Shown here: positions 57,612 to 64,000 of the stretch, piece after piece
Layout: every line of letters starts with the position of its first letter
Numbering within the stretch: the first letter of the stretch is position 1
Assembly: GCF_023715725.1 (NCBI RefSeq)
Contig: NZ_JAMBOT010000009.1
Span: 84,747-148,746 of the forward strand
Direction: 5' to 3'
Length of the DNA: 64,000 bases
From: Paenibacillus pasadenensis
GTDB taxonomy: Bacteria; Bacillota; Bacilli; Paenibacillales; Paenibacillaceae
The notes under the pieces: generated by a model
The model's database searches: none
Told to the model about the DNA's origin: nothing
What the model saw: only the letters and a program-made list of their open reading frames with translations
Position numbers and translations under genes: made by a program

Positions 57612-58505
57612 CTGATTTCCTTCCAGCAGCGTGGCGATGAAACGTTCGGCGCTTTTGGACAGATAACGGTCGCGTCTCCATACGATGCCGACCTCGGAAT
57701 GAAAGCTTCCGCCCTTCAGCTCCCGCAGCTCCATATCGGACATTTGAAATGAAGCGAGCACGGAGCGGGGCAGCACTGTAGCGCCAATTCCGGCGGAAAC
57801 AAGCGACAATATGACGGCAACGCTAGAGCATTCACATAGAATACGCGGCTCGCAGCCGGCGCGCCGGAACTCCTGCAGCACTTTTTCGTGCATGGCGGTT
57901 GTGCGGTCTGTTTTCAACGTTAGAAAAGGATGCTCCGCCAGCTCGGCAAGCGTAATTGCGCCTTCCTCTTCCGGGGCCCAGCCCATTGGCAAAATAGCTG
58001 CAAAAGGGTCGGAGGGCAGAACAGCCGTCCGGTATACGTCGGGATTGCCGTCGAACTCGAACGGAAGCCTCGTTATGATCAGTTCAATCGTTCCTTCGTC
58101 CAGCTCTTCCCCCAGCGAAAAATGATCCCCCTCATGCACTTTAAACGTGACCTCGGGGTACAGGCTGTGGAACTGGCGGATCGGCGCGGGCAGCAGCGAG
58201 ATGCAGGAGACGACGGCGCCGACGGACAGCATGCCGCGTATGCCCTCCTCCAGCTCGCGCACCTCTTGAAGCGTATCGGCAAATTCACGCATAAGCCGCT
58301 CCGCGCGCTCCAGCAGCAGCTTGCCGGCTCCGGTCAGCCGCAGGCTGCGCCCGACCCGGTCGAACAGCAGAACGCCGAGCTCTTCCTCCATCTGTTTCAG
58401 CTGGCGGCTGAGCGGAGGCTGCTCCATATGAAGAACGCGGGCGGCTCGCGTAATCTGCCCTTCACGGGCAATGGTTATAAAATAATTCAGCTGCCGCATG
58501 TCCAT
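57597..58505 (-). CDS. LysR family transcriptional regulator
   Basis: About 302 residues. The N-terminal winged helix is MRQLNYFITIAREGQITRAARVLHMEQPPLSRQLKQMEEELGVLLFDRVGRSLRLTGAG; a type-2 periplasmic-binding-like effector domain starts near residue 90. The close fit to the QPPLSRQLKQMEEELGVLLFDR consensus is typical of CysR/CbbR/AlsR-type members. ATG 58505 has GGAG 9 nt upstream. It is divergent from ilvE, with two dyads between, so branched-chain amino acid metabolism is a possible but unproven target. Confidence 0.9.
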   Translation of the reverse strand: MDMRQLNYFITIAREGQITRAARVLHMEQPPLSRQLKQMEEELGVLLFDRVGRSLRLTGAGKLLLERAERLMREFADTLQEVRELEEGIRGMLSVGAVVSCISLLPAPIRQFHSLYPEVTFKVHEGDHFSLGEELDEGTIELIITRLPFEFDGNPDVYRTAVLPSDPFAAILPMGWAPEEEGAITLAELAEHPFLTLKTDRTTAMHEKVLQEFRRAGCEPRILCECSSVAVILSLVSAGIGATVLPRSVLASFQMSDMELRELKGGSFHSEVGIVWRRDRYLSKSAERFIATLLEGNQLIQR

Positions 58506-58532
58506 GACAGAAGTCTCCTTTTTTGGGGAAGA

Positions 58533-58558
58533 ATGAATCATTCATACCTTAAAGGTAT
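58533..58558. promoter_or_regulatory. Overlapping dyads between the LysR gene and ilvE
   Basis: ATGAATCATTCAT (58533-58545) overlaps ATACCTTAAAGGTAT (58544-58558); both are perfect palindromes around a central base. The second has the T-N11-A pattern of LysR sites. They probably serve autoregulation and possibly ilvE control. Confidence 0.6.
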
Positions 58559-58671
58559 GCAGAACTGGATAAAACCCGTCCTTTAACTATATCCAATGAG
58601 TTGGTATGATGACTAGTAGAAGAATGAACGGACGCCTGACGGGGCGGACGGCGAGAGAGGAAGAAATGAAG

Positions 58672-59745
58672 ATGAGTTACGAATTCAAGATTGAGCGTAC
58701 CGCGAACCCTAAGGCGAAGCAGTCGTTGAAAGGCTCCGTGTTTGGCACCCGTTTTACGGATCATATGTTTATTTTGGACTACGACAAAGGGCAGGGCTGG
58801 CATGACGGCCGCATCGTCCCTTACCAGCCGATTACGCTGGACCCGGCGGCCAAAGTGTTCCACTACGGCCAGACGATTTTTGAAGGGCTTAAAGCTTATT
58901 TGACGGCTGACGGCCGCGTCCTGTTGTTCCGTCCGCGCAGCAACATCAAGCGGATGAATCTGTCCAACGCCCGCATGAGCATTCCGACAATCGACGAGGA
59001 GCTGTTCCTTGAAGCTCTGCGCCAGCTGCTTGTTGTGGAACGCGACTGGGTGCCTTCCGAAGAAGGCACATCGCTGTACGTTCGTCCTTTTGTCATCGCG
59101 ACTCAGGCGACGCTCGGCGTATCTCCATCCACTCAGTACAAGTTCATGATCATCCTGTCTCCAGTCGGCGCGTATTACTCCGAAGGCGTTAATCCGGTAT
59201 CCATCTATGTGGAGTCGGGTTACGTTCGTGCCGTTCCAGGCGGCGTAGGCGAGGCAAAAACGGCGGGCAACTATGCAGCCGGCCTGCAAGCGCAAGAGGA
59301 AGCGTCGGCAAAAGGGTACTCCCAGGTGCTTTGGCTGGACGGCGTGCACCGCAAGTACATCGAGGAAGTCGGCAGCATGAACGTGTTTTTTGTAATCGGC
59401 AACAAGGTCGTCACGCCAGCGCTGAACGGCAGCATTTTGCACGGCATTACGCGCGACTCCGTCATCCAAATGCTTCAGCACTGGGGATATGAAGTCGAGC
59501 AGCGCCAGCTGTCGATGCAGGAAGTGGCTGACGCCCACCGCAGCGGCGAGCTCAAGGAAGCGTTTGGCACGGGCACGGCTGCGGTCATCTCGCCAATTGG
59601 CGAGCTGTACTGGCAGGGCGAGGCGATGACGCTGAACGGCGGGCGCACCGGCGAGCTGTCGCAGCGTCTGTACGACGAGGTAACCGGCCTGCAGCGAGGC
59701 GAGAAGGAAGATCCGTTCGGCTGGACGGTTGAGCTGAAGGACTAA
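58672..59745 (+). CDS. ilvE: Branched-chain amino acid aminotransferase
   Basis: 357 residues, fold-IV PLP enzyme of the longer (BCAT-II) type. Family landmarks are VFHYGQTIFEGLKAY, RPRSNIKRMNLSNARMSIP, the PLP lysine in GGVGEAKTAGNYAAGL, EEVGSMNVFFVI and EAFGTGTAAVISPIG. It interconverts Leu, Ile and Val with their 2-keto acids, in biosynthesis and degradation. ATG 58672 has AGAGGAAG at 8 nt; 58666 is too close. The divergent LysR regulator may control it. Confidence 0.95.
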   Translation: MSYEFKIERTANPKAKQSLKGSVFGTRFTDHMFILDYDKGQGWHDGRIVPYQPITLDPAAKVFHYGQTIFEGLKAYLTADGRVLLFRPRSNIKRMNLSNARMSIPTIDEELFLEALRQLLVVERDWVPSEEGTSLYVRPFVIATQATLGVSPSTQYKFMIILSPVGAYYSEGVNPVSIYVESGYVRAVPGGVGEAKTAGNYAAGLQAQEEASAKGYSQVLWLDGVHRKYIEEVGSMNVFFVIGNKVVTPALNGSILHGITRDSVIQMLQHWGYEVEQRQLSMQEVADAHRSGELKEAFGTGTAAVISPIGELYWQGEAMTLNGGRTGELSQRLYDEVTGLQRGEKEDPFGWTVELKD

Positions 59746-59773
59746 GCTGGATGAACCGTCATTGATTTGTTGA

Positions 59774-59835
59774 AAATAAAAGGCCTTCGGCCGCAGTCTC
59801 TAATGGAGGGCTGCGGACTGAAGGTCTATTTTTAT
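59774..59835 (+). terminator. Intrinsic terminator after ilvE
   Basis: CCTTC..CCGCAG pairs with CTGCGG..GAAGG and is followed by TCTATTTTTA. Confidence 0.8.
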
Positions 59836-59913
59836 AAAATGAACCAATACTCCGAATAACCCGGCGCCGCGCAGAATTATCCTTGGCCACCTGAATCTTG
59901 TATGGTGCTCAGC

Positions 59914-60090
59914 TTGTACGATTTATCGTACAAAAACCGATTTGAAGCCGCCTTTTTTCTACGCTTTGTATGATAAAACATACAATTCTCCACTTTCGCC
60001 GTCCATGGCAAGCCCAACTTGTATGATTTTTCGTACAAACTTTGATAAATGGACACGGCCCAACCACACTTTGAGTGATAAATCATACAA
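59914..60090. repeat. Four 20-bp palindromes at 52-53 bp intervals
   Basis: TTGTACGATTTATCGTACAA (59914-59933), TTGTATGATAAAACATACAA (59966-59985), TTGTATGATTTTTCGTACAA (60019-60038) and TTGAGTGATAAATCATACAA (60071-60090) start 52, 53 and 52 bp apart. Spacers of 32-33 bp differ. They lie between the ends of two convergent genes. A half copy (TTGTATG) is at 59898. Confidence 0.9.
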
Positions 60091-60110
60091 ATAGCGCGTG
60101 TTCCCCTAAT

Positions 60111-60142
60111 AAAAAAACAGCCGCCTCCAGTTCGGAGACGGC
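60111..60142 (-). terminator. Intrinsic terminator of the leftward MFS gene
   Basis: Read leftward, GCCGTCTCC gaact GGAGGCGGC is followed by TGTTTTTTT. Confidence 0.85.
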
Positions 60143-60147
60143 GAAAA

Positions 60148-61401
60148 TTATAAAGCGGCTTGCGCTTGCTCCGCTGGCGGAGCTTTTTGACGCATAATCG
60201 GCACCATCGCGAGCGCGCCGATCAGAAACAGCAAGCCTGAGCCGCTATAGATGATTTCAACGGAAAAAGCATTTTTGAGCGTGCCGGCAAACGACATGGA
60301 CAGGACCATCATGCCGGTGAACAGCGGATTAAGCACGCCGTTGACGCGGCCGACGATGGAGGCGTTCGCCCATTTGAGAATCATCGTGCTGATGCCGATA
60401 TGAACGCACGGAAACATGAGTCCATTAATAAACTGGACGCTGAGCGTAAGCGGTACGCTTGTGGAGTATCCGATGATGATCGTACAGACCGCGCCGCTAA
60501 TCATTCCAATTGCAAGCAGAAGCTGGGGAGAAACCCGTTTGGCAAAAGCCGCGACAATCCCGCCGCCGATCAGCATAGCGATTCCGCTGACCATCAGCAT
60601 GTACTGCAGAAATTCTTTTTCTTTGCCCAGCTGCTCCGTTACGATAAACAGATTGAGCGTCTGTCCGACGCCAACGGCAAGACCTGCAAGCAGAAACGCC
60701 AGTCCGAGCATGCGCAGCACCTGGCTTTGCCACACATATTGAAATCCTTCTGCGAGCTCACGGAGAAACTGGCCTTTGACCGCTGCCGGACGAGGTTCTT
60801 GCGTATCCTTGGGCAGGCGCACCAGCACGAGCGCGGACAGCAGGAAGGCAACGCCCATGACTGCAATGGATGCCTCCAAATCGTAGCGGCTGTAGATAAA
60901 CGTTCCGAGCATCGGGCCGAGCACCATAAAGGTGGCAATCAGAGATTGAAACAGCGCCATCCCTTGCTGCATCTGGCTTTCCGGCACATGCTGCTTGAAC
61001 AGCTTCATGCTGGAAGGCTGGGAAAACTGTGACAAGATGGCGGAGATAAAGGCTACGAGATATACCGATTCCCAGCTGCCATAATGAATCGTGAGCAGCA
61101 CGACAAATACGGAGACGGCGGATAACAAATCGCATCCGATCATCGTGCGTTTAGGCCGCCACCGATCGGCGAAGGTGCCTCCAATAAAGGAAAAGACAAA
61201 AATCGGCGCGAACTCGGCTACGCTAATGAGTGAGATGGCATAGGGATCGTTATTTGTTTGCTCCGCTACATAGAGGAGAATCGCAAAGTTTCGCACCCAG
61301 ATGCCGATTTGCAGCAGGATGCTGGACAGTATAATCGTCTGCAGGAAACGGTTGCGCAACAGGCTGTTTGGGGGGGCGTTTATTTCTTCTGGACTGTTCA
61401 A
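60148..61401 (-). CDS. MFS transporter (efflux type)
   Basis: About 417 residues with twelve hydrophobic helices of the MFS_3 type: LLRNRFLQTIILSSILLQIGIWVRNFAILLYVAEQ, SVAEFAPIFVFSFIGGTFADRWRPKRTMIGCDLLSAV. The GGTFADRWRPKR loop between helices 2 and 3 is the MFS signature. The substrate is unknown. TTG 61401 is 9 nt from GGTGG, while TTG 61410 directly abuts it, so the former is preferred. Monocistronic. Confidence 0.88.
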   Translation of the reverse strand: MNSPEEINAPPNSLLRNRFLQTIILSSILLQIGIWVRNFAILLYVAEQTNNDPYAISLISVAEFAPIFVFSFIGGTFADRWRPKRTMIGCDLLSAVSVFVVLLTIHYGSWESVYLVAFISAILSQFSQPSSMKLFKQHVPESQMQQGMALFQSLIATFMVLGPMLGTFIYSRYDLEASIAVMGVAFLLSALVLVRLPKDTQEPRPAAVKGQFLRELAEGFQYVWQSQVLRMLGLAFLLAGLAVGVGQTLNLFIVTEQLGKEKEFLQYMLMVSGIAMLIGGGIVAAFAKRVSPQLLLAIGMISGAVCTIIIGYSTSVPLTLSVQFINGLMFPCVHIGISTMILKWANASIVGRVNGVLNPLFTGMMVLSMSFAGTLKNAFSVEIIYSGSGLLFLIGALAMVPIMRQKAPPAEQAQAAL

Positions 61402-61677
61402 AGAGATCAACCACCTTTTTGAAGGACTGCGGATACAATATAGCTGATGTTTACGGCTTTATGGGAAGCCGGGTAAATCGCGGTAGAGCCAGTTCTCTGG
61501 CTACCGTATCCATTGTACTTAATATGTTGAAATTTTCCAGGTAAAGTTTCTTTTTAACTATAGTTTACAGACACGGCATATTCTTAGAAAACAAAAAACA
61601 CGTATCAGTGACGGTCAACGCTCATATTCTCCTTCTGTGTGCACCTAGACCTGCATAGGGAAAGGATGGATGGGAAC

Positions 61678-62616
61678 TTGACGACTTCGTATATGGACTA
61701 TACCGCTCCTAATCTCAGTTTTTCGTATGATATGCGGAACAACACGGCGTTTAAAACGAACGACCAGAACTACATCAATCTGCTCGGCTACAAACAGCTG
61801 CCGACGCTCGGTTCAGCGTCGCTGCTGGATATCTTCATGAGCAAGGGCCATTATGTGGAGCCTCATTACCATCAAAATGCTTCAGAGCTCGTGTACCTCA
61901 TCTCGGGATCTGCGACCGTATCGATGATCAATCCGTTCACGAACCAGCTGATTAGCATAGCGATTACACCGCAGCAGGTCGTCATCGTGCCGCAGGGCTG
62001 GTGGCATTATGAGGAGGCAACATCGGATAACACGCATATTCTAGCCGTCTTTGATGCTCCAACGCCGCAGGTTATTCTCGGCTCCGATCTGCTGCGGCTT
62101 ACTCCGGCTAACGTTATGGCCAAAACGTACTGTCTGGACGAGGCCAAGTACAAGGAAGCCATCTCGCCAATTAAACAACCAGTGGGAATCGGACCGTTGG
62201 ATAACTGCAAGCAGCACCGGGCAGCCGACGAGGAGGGCTCTGCGGAAGAGGGCGATTGGCCGGCTGCTGCAGGGGCTATTTCCGCTTATGATACCGCGCC
62301 TCCGTGGGCTGGAACGAGCGCTTCGGCAGTGCCTGCCTTTGTTTACGGGCAATCGCCGTTTCGCACGCAGCCTCCCGGTTATTATTCTCAGCCATTTTCG
62401 CCTCAGCCGCCTTACGGCTATGCTCCGGTGCAAGGTTATGCTCAGCCATATGCATCGGCACCGGCCGTTTACGGGCAAGCGCAGCAAGCGGGATATGCGC
62501 AGCCGTCCTATTACGCTACTTACGCTCAGCAGCAGTCATACCCGCAGCAAGGTCAAGGGGCTTTTGCCGGGCCGTTTGCGGCTCAGTCTGCCGAAGGAAC
62601 AGGGGCGTACCGCTAG
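61678..62616 (+). CDS. Cupin-domain protein with Pro/Tyr/Gln-rich tail
   Basis: About 312 residues. The cupin domain (about 1-160) carries the metal motif VEPHYHQNASELVYLISGSATVSM with two His and a Glu, and VPQGWWHYEEATSDNTHILAVFDAP with the third His. It then shows GSDLLRLTPANVMAKTYCLDEAKYKEA, as in a family of Bacillales cupins that may be spore-associated. Residues about 200-312 are a disordered tail rich in Tyr, Gln, Pro and Ala with PPGYYSQPF, QPPYGYAP and YAQPSYYATYAQQQ, like coat or adhesive proteins. The TTG at 61678 begins the family-like TTSYMDYTAPNL. Confidence 0.8.
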   Translation: MTTSYMDYTAPNLSFSYDMRNNTAFKTNDQNYINLLGYKQLPTLGSASLLDIFMSKGHYVEPHYHQNASELVYLISGSATVSMINPFTNQLISIAITPQQVVIVPQGWWHYEEATSDNTHILAVFDAPTPQVILGSDLLRLTPANVMAKTYCLDEAKYKEAISPIKQPVGIGPLDNCKQHRAADEEGSAEEGDWPAAAGAISAYDTAPPWAGTSASAVPAFVYGQSPFRTQPPGYYSQPFSPQPPYGYAPVQGYAQPYASAPAVYGQAQQAGYAQPSYYATYAQQQSYPQQGQGAFAGPFAAQSAEGTGAYR

Positions 62617-62654
62617 GGGATAAAAACTGAATTAAGTCTGTTGCAAGTGAAAAA

Positions 62655-62690
62655 AAGCCTGCTTCCGTGACGGAGGCAGGTTTTGCTTTT
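62655..62690. terminator. Intrinsic terminator after the cupin gene
   Basis: GCCTGCTTCCGT pairs with ACGGAGGCAGG, with A and T tracts on either side. Confidence 0.8.
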
Positions 62691-62772
62691 AATTGGATAT
62701 TGTTGGATGTTAATATGTTGTAAGCTGAAGAGTGAGCACTTGTTTTAGTTATAGCAAGGGAGATTAATTTAA

Positions 62773-63051
62773 ATGAACAACAGAACGAAGATATGGTTTC
62801 GAATAGGAATGGGGACAATACTTCTGATTCTTATCTACAATACTACCTTAGTGCAGGACTTCGTAAAGTATGGGTTTAAACCGAGCACAAATTTTAACAA
62901 AGCGATTCTTCTAGAAGCTGATAAGGAGAAGGTATCAAGCCTGACATATGCTGCTGGCCCAGAGAATATGAGCGATGAATTTGTTGTTGAAGATAAAGAA
63001 AAAATACAAGAGATTTTAAAGCTTCTATCCGCTTTACAGAATTTCGGCTGA
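62773..63051 (+). pseudogene. Small membrane-anchored protein gene interrupted by an IS200/IS605 element
   Basis: An N-terminal hydrophobic helix (IWFRIGMGTILLILIYNTTLVQDFV) is followed by a short soluble part with VVEDKEKIQEILKLLSAL, and then the frame runs into IS sequence at 63038 and stops at 63051. Native coding therefore ends after about 88 codons at TTTAC. The remainder would lie beyond the right end of the IS, outside this window. No family recognised. AT-rich compared with neighbours. Confidence 0.65.
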
Positions 63052-63149
63052 GAAAGCCCCTTCCTTTAGGATTGGGATGAATCAGCCGGATTTTATTAGC
63101 TCTCAAAACCATTGTTGCAGTTTTTATGACAAACTGATACAGTATCCTC

Positions 63150-63548
63150 ATGAGCCAAGACTACAGAACGACTAAAACAACGGTTTCTCTACTCAATTAT
63201 CATTTTGTATTTTGTCCAAGATATAGACGTAAGGTACTGATTCATGAGGTTGAGACACATCTTCAACAACTTGTGCAGGAAATCTGTTTAGAACATGATT
63301 GGAACATTGTTGCAATGGAAGTCATGCCAGATCATGTACATCTCTTTCTCAACGTCTTGCCAACCGATTCTCCAACAGAAATCATGGCAAAAGTAAAAGG
63401 AATCACTTCTCGTCGGTTGCGTCAACATTTTGAACACTTGAATCACATGCCTTCTCTTTGGACACGCTCCTTTTTTGTCAGTACAGAAGGAAACGTTTCA
63501 AGCGAAACCATCCAACGATATATTGAAAATCAAAAGAAAAGGGGGTGA
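63150..63548 (+). CDS. tnpA: IS200/IS605 family Y1 transposase TnpA
   Basis: 132 residues, the normal size. The HUH motif is HVHLF (about residues 62-66), and the catalytic tyrosine is in ETIQRYIENQKK near the C-terminus. The sequence LLNYHFVFCPRYRRKVL at the N-terminus is typical. It cuts and joins single-stranded element ends. No ATG-proximal Shine-Dalgarno of note is seen. It appears intact. Confidence 0.95.
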   Translation: MSQDYRTTKTTVSLLNYHFVFCPRYRRKVLIHEVETHLQQLVQEICLEHDWNIVAMEVMPDHVHLFLNVLPTDSPTEIMAKVKGITSRRLRQHFEHLNHMPSLWTRSFFVSTEGNVSSETIQRYIENQKKRG

Positions 63549-63553
63549 ACGAC

Positions 63554-64000
63554 ATGCAAGCGTTAACCATTCAAATTCGCATCTTTCCAAACAATCCTAC
63601 TTTATTGGTAGAAATGGGTAGGGAGTACATCAGGACGGTGAATCGTTTGACGGAAATGGCGGAACAGTTAGACTCATTTCCTAAGTTAACCTCTAAGACC
63701 GTAGACGCTTCACTGCCTTCTGCAATTAAGAACCAAGTCATTCGTGATGCGAAGAGCATTTACCAGAAAACAAAACAGGCGCGTAAAAAAGATACAGATG
63801 CAAAACGCCCCATTCTGAAACGTCGGGTCTATTATATTAATAACCAGAACTATTCCATTCGTGAAAACTCAATTTCATTTCCAATATTCATGAATGACAA
63901 GGTACAGCGCTTAACTGTGGAAGCTGCCATCGCTGAGCGAGAAAAGCGTCTACTTGAGACCAGTAAACTTGGGCTGCTTCGCATTGTTCAGAAGTCGAAT
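63554..64000 (+). CDS. tnpB: IS605-type TnpB (RNA-guided nuclease family), partial
   Basis: The frame opens at ATG 63554, 6 bp after the tnpA stop, with GGGGGTGA upstream, and runs through the window end (149 codons). The N-terminus MQALTIQIRIFPNN and SAIKNQVIRDAKSIYQKTK fit TnpB proteins. TnpB is an RuvC-type nuclease guided by an RNA from the element's right end, related to Cas12. The catalytic region and guide RNA are outside the window. Confidence 0.85.
   Translation, partial: MQALTIQIRIFPNNPTLLVEMGREYIRTVNRLTEMAEQLDSFPKLTSKTVDASLPSAIKNQVIRDAKSIYQKTKQARKKDTDAKRPILKRRVYYINNQNYSIRENSISFPIFMNDKVQRLTVEAAIAEREKRLLETSKLGLLRIVQKSN

Larger units (their letters stand above)
63038..64000 (+). mobile_element. 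IS200/IS605 family insertion sequence, left part
   Basis: The inferred left boundary lies directly after TTTAC (63033-63037), a known target/cleavage pentamer of this family. A subterminal hairpin follows: CGGCTGA (63045-63051) pairs with TCAGCCG (63082-63088). The element then carries tnpA and the start of tnpB in the same orientation. The right end lies beyond the window. The element is AT-richer than the chromosome around it. Confidence 0.85.

Noticed and set aside
59914..60090. CRISPR-like array (20-bp repeats, 32-33-bp spacers)
   Set aside because: The repeats differ at several positions, each unit is a full palindrome, there are only four copies, and no cas gene is within 64 kb. A phased binding-site or structured repeat array fits better.

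Overview
The window looks like chromosomal DNA of a spore-forming Gram-positive of the Paenibacillus type. The evidence is a moderately GC-rich Firmicute base composition, strong GGAGG ribosome sites with many TTG starts, U-tailed hairpin terminators after most operons, an AbrB-type transition-state regulator, YdbS/YdbT, CtaM-like, YdjO and DUF6376-like proteins, a ykoEDC thiamine-precursor operon under a TPP riboswitch, and S-layer-homology and CAP-domain secreted proteins. The genus is inferred. No rRNA, tRNA, prophage or CRISPR array was seen.

Layout. 1-3.4 kb: tail of a small multidrug-resistance pump, then an NAD-salvage operon (prs-like, nadV, Nudix-winged-helix NrtR-like regulator). 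3.4-4.6 kb: membrane acyltransferase. 5.0-10.9 kb: a SagB-like protein and a GntR regulator, followed by a complete comQ-comX-comP-comA quorum-sensing locus. The 59-codon comX is short and easily missed. TTGCGG/CCGCAA half-sites like B. subtilis ComA boxes lie upstream of comX and also upstream of the SagB-like operon, which suggests one regulon. 11-16 kb: YdjO with an attenuator-like leader, a formate/nitrite channel, an AbrB-HTH fusion, MsrA, a DUF420 protein and a beta-propeller protein. 16.3-21 kb: DUF6376 lipoprotein, an OmpR-type two-component system with a second propeller lipoprotein, and a cold-shock protein. 21.2-24.7 kb: ykoEDC. 25-27.3 kb: aldo/keto reductase and VOC protein. 27.5-31.7 kb: a D-amino-acid catabolic operon (YheO-type regulator, D-threonine-aldolase-like enzyme, D-aminoacylase, RidA). 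32-36.5 kb: YdbS/YdbT, an SgrR-like regulator and a small protein. 36.9-42.6 kb: a 1177-residue secreted PI-PLC mosaic, a subtilisin-like protease and a SufR-like regulator. 43-47 kb: orphan LLH holin, a Fur-like protein lacking its C-terminal domain, an AraC regulator under a Fur-box promoter, and a TPR protein. 47-50 kb: modAB and a divergent HTH/substrate-binding regulator. 50.6-58.5 kb: MFS exporter, secreted helical protein, TRM11-like methyltransferase, SLH-CAP protein, DUF402 protein, aromatic-acid exporter family protein and LysR regulator. 58.7-64 kb: ilvE, MFS transporter, cupin protein, and an IS200/IS605 element (tnpA, partial tnpB) that interrupts a small membrane-protein gene.

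The most unusual signals are the comQXPA locus with its candidate ComA sites and a base-composition step inside comP, and three regularly spaced intergenic repeat families. One is a 50-bp-period inverted array present at two loci with identical geometry. One is a row of four 20-bp palindromes every 52-53 bp. One is a 38/39-bp tandem repeat beside a truncated AraC gene. Several genes appear to need non-standard start codons (ATT or CTG), judged from ribosome sites and family N-termini.
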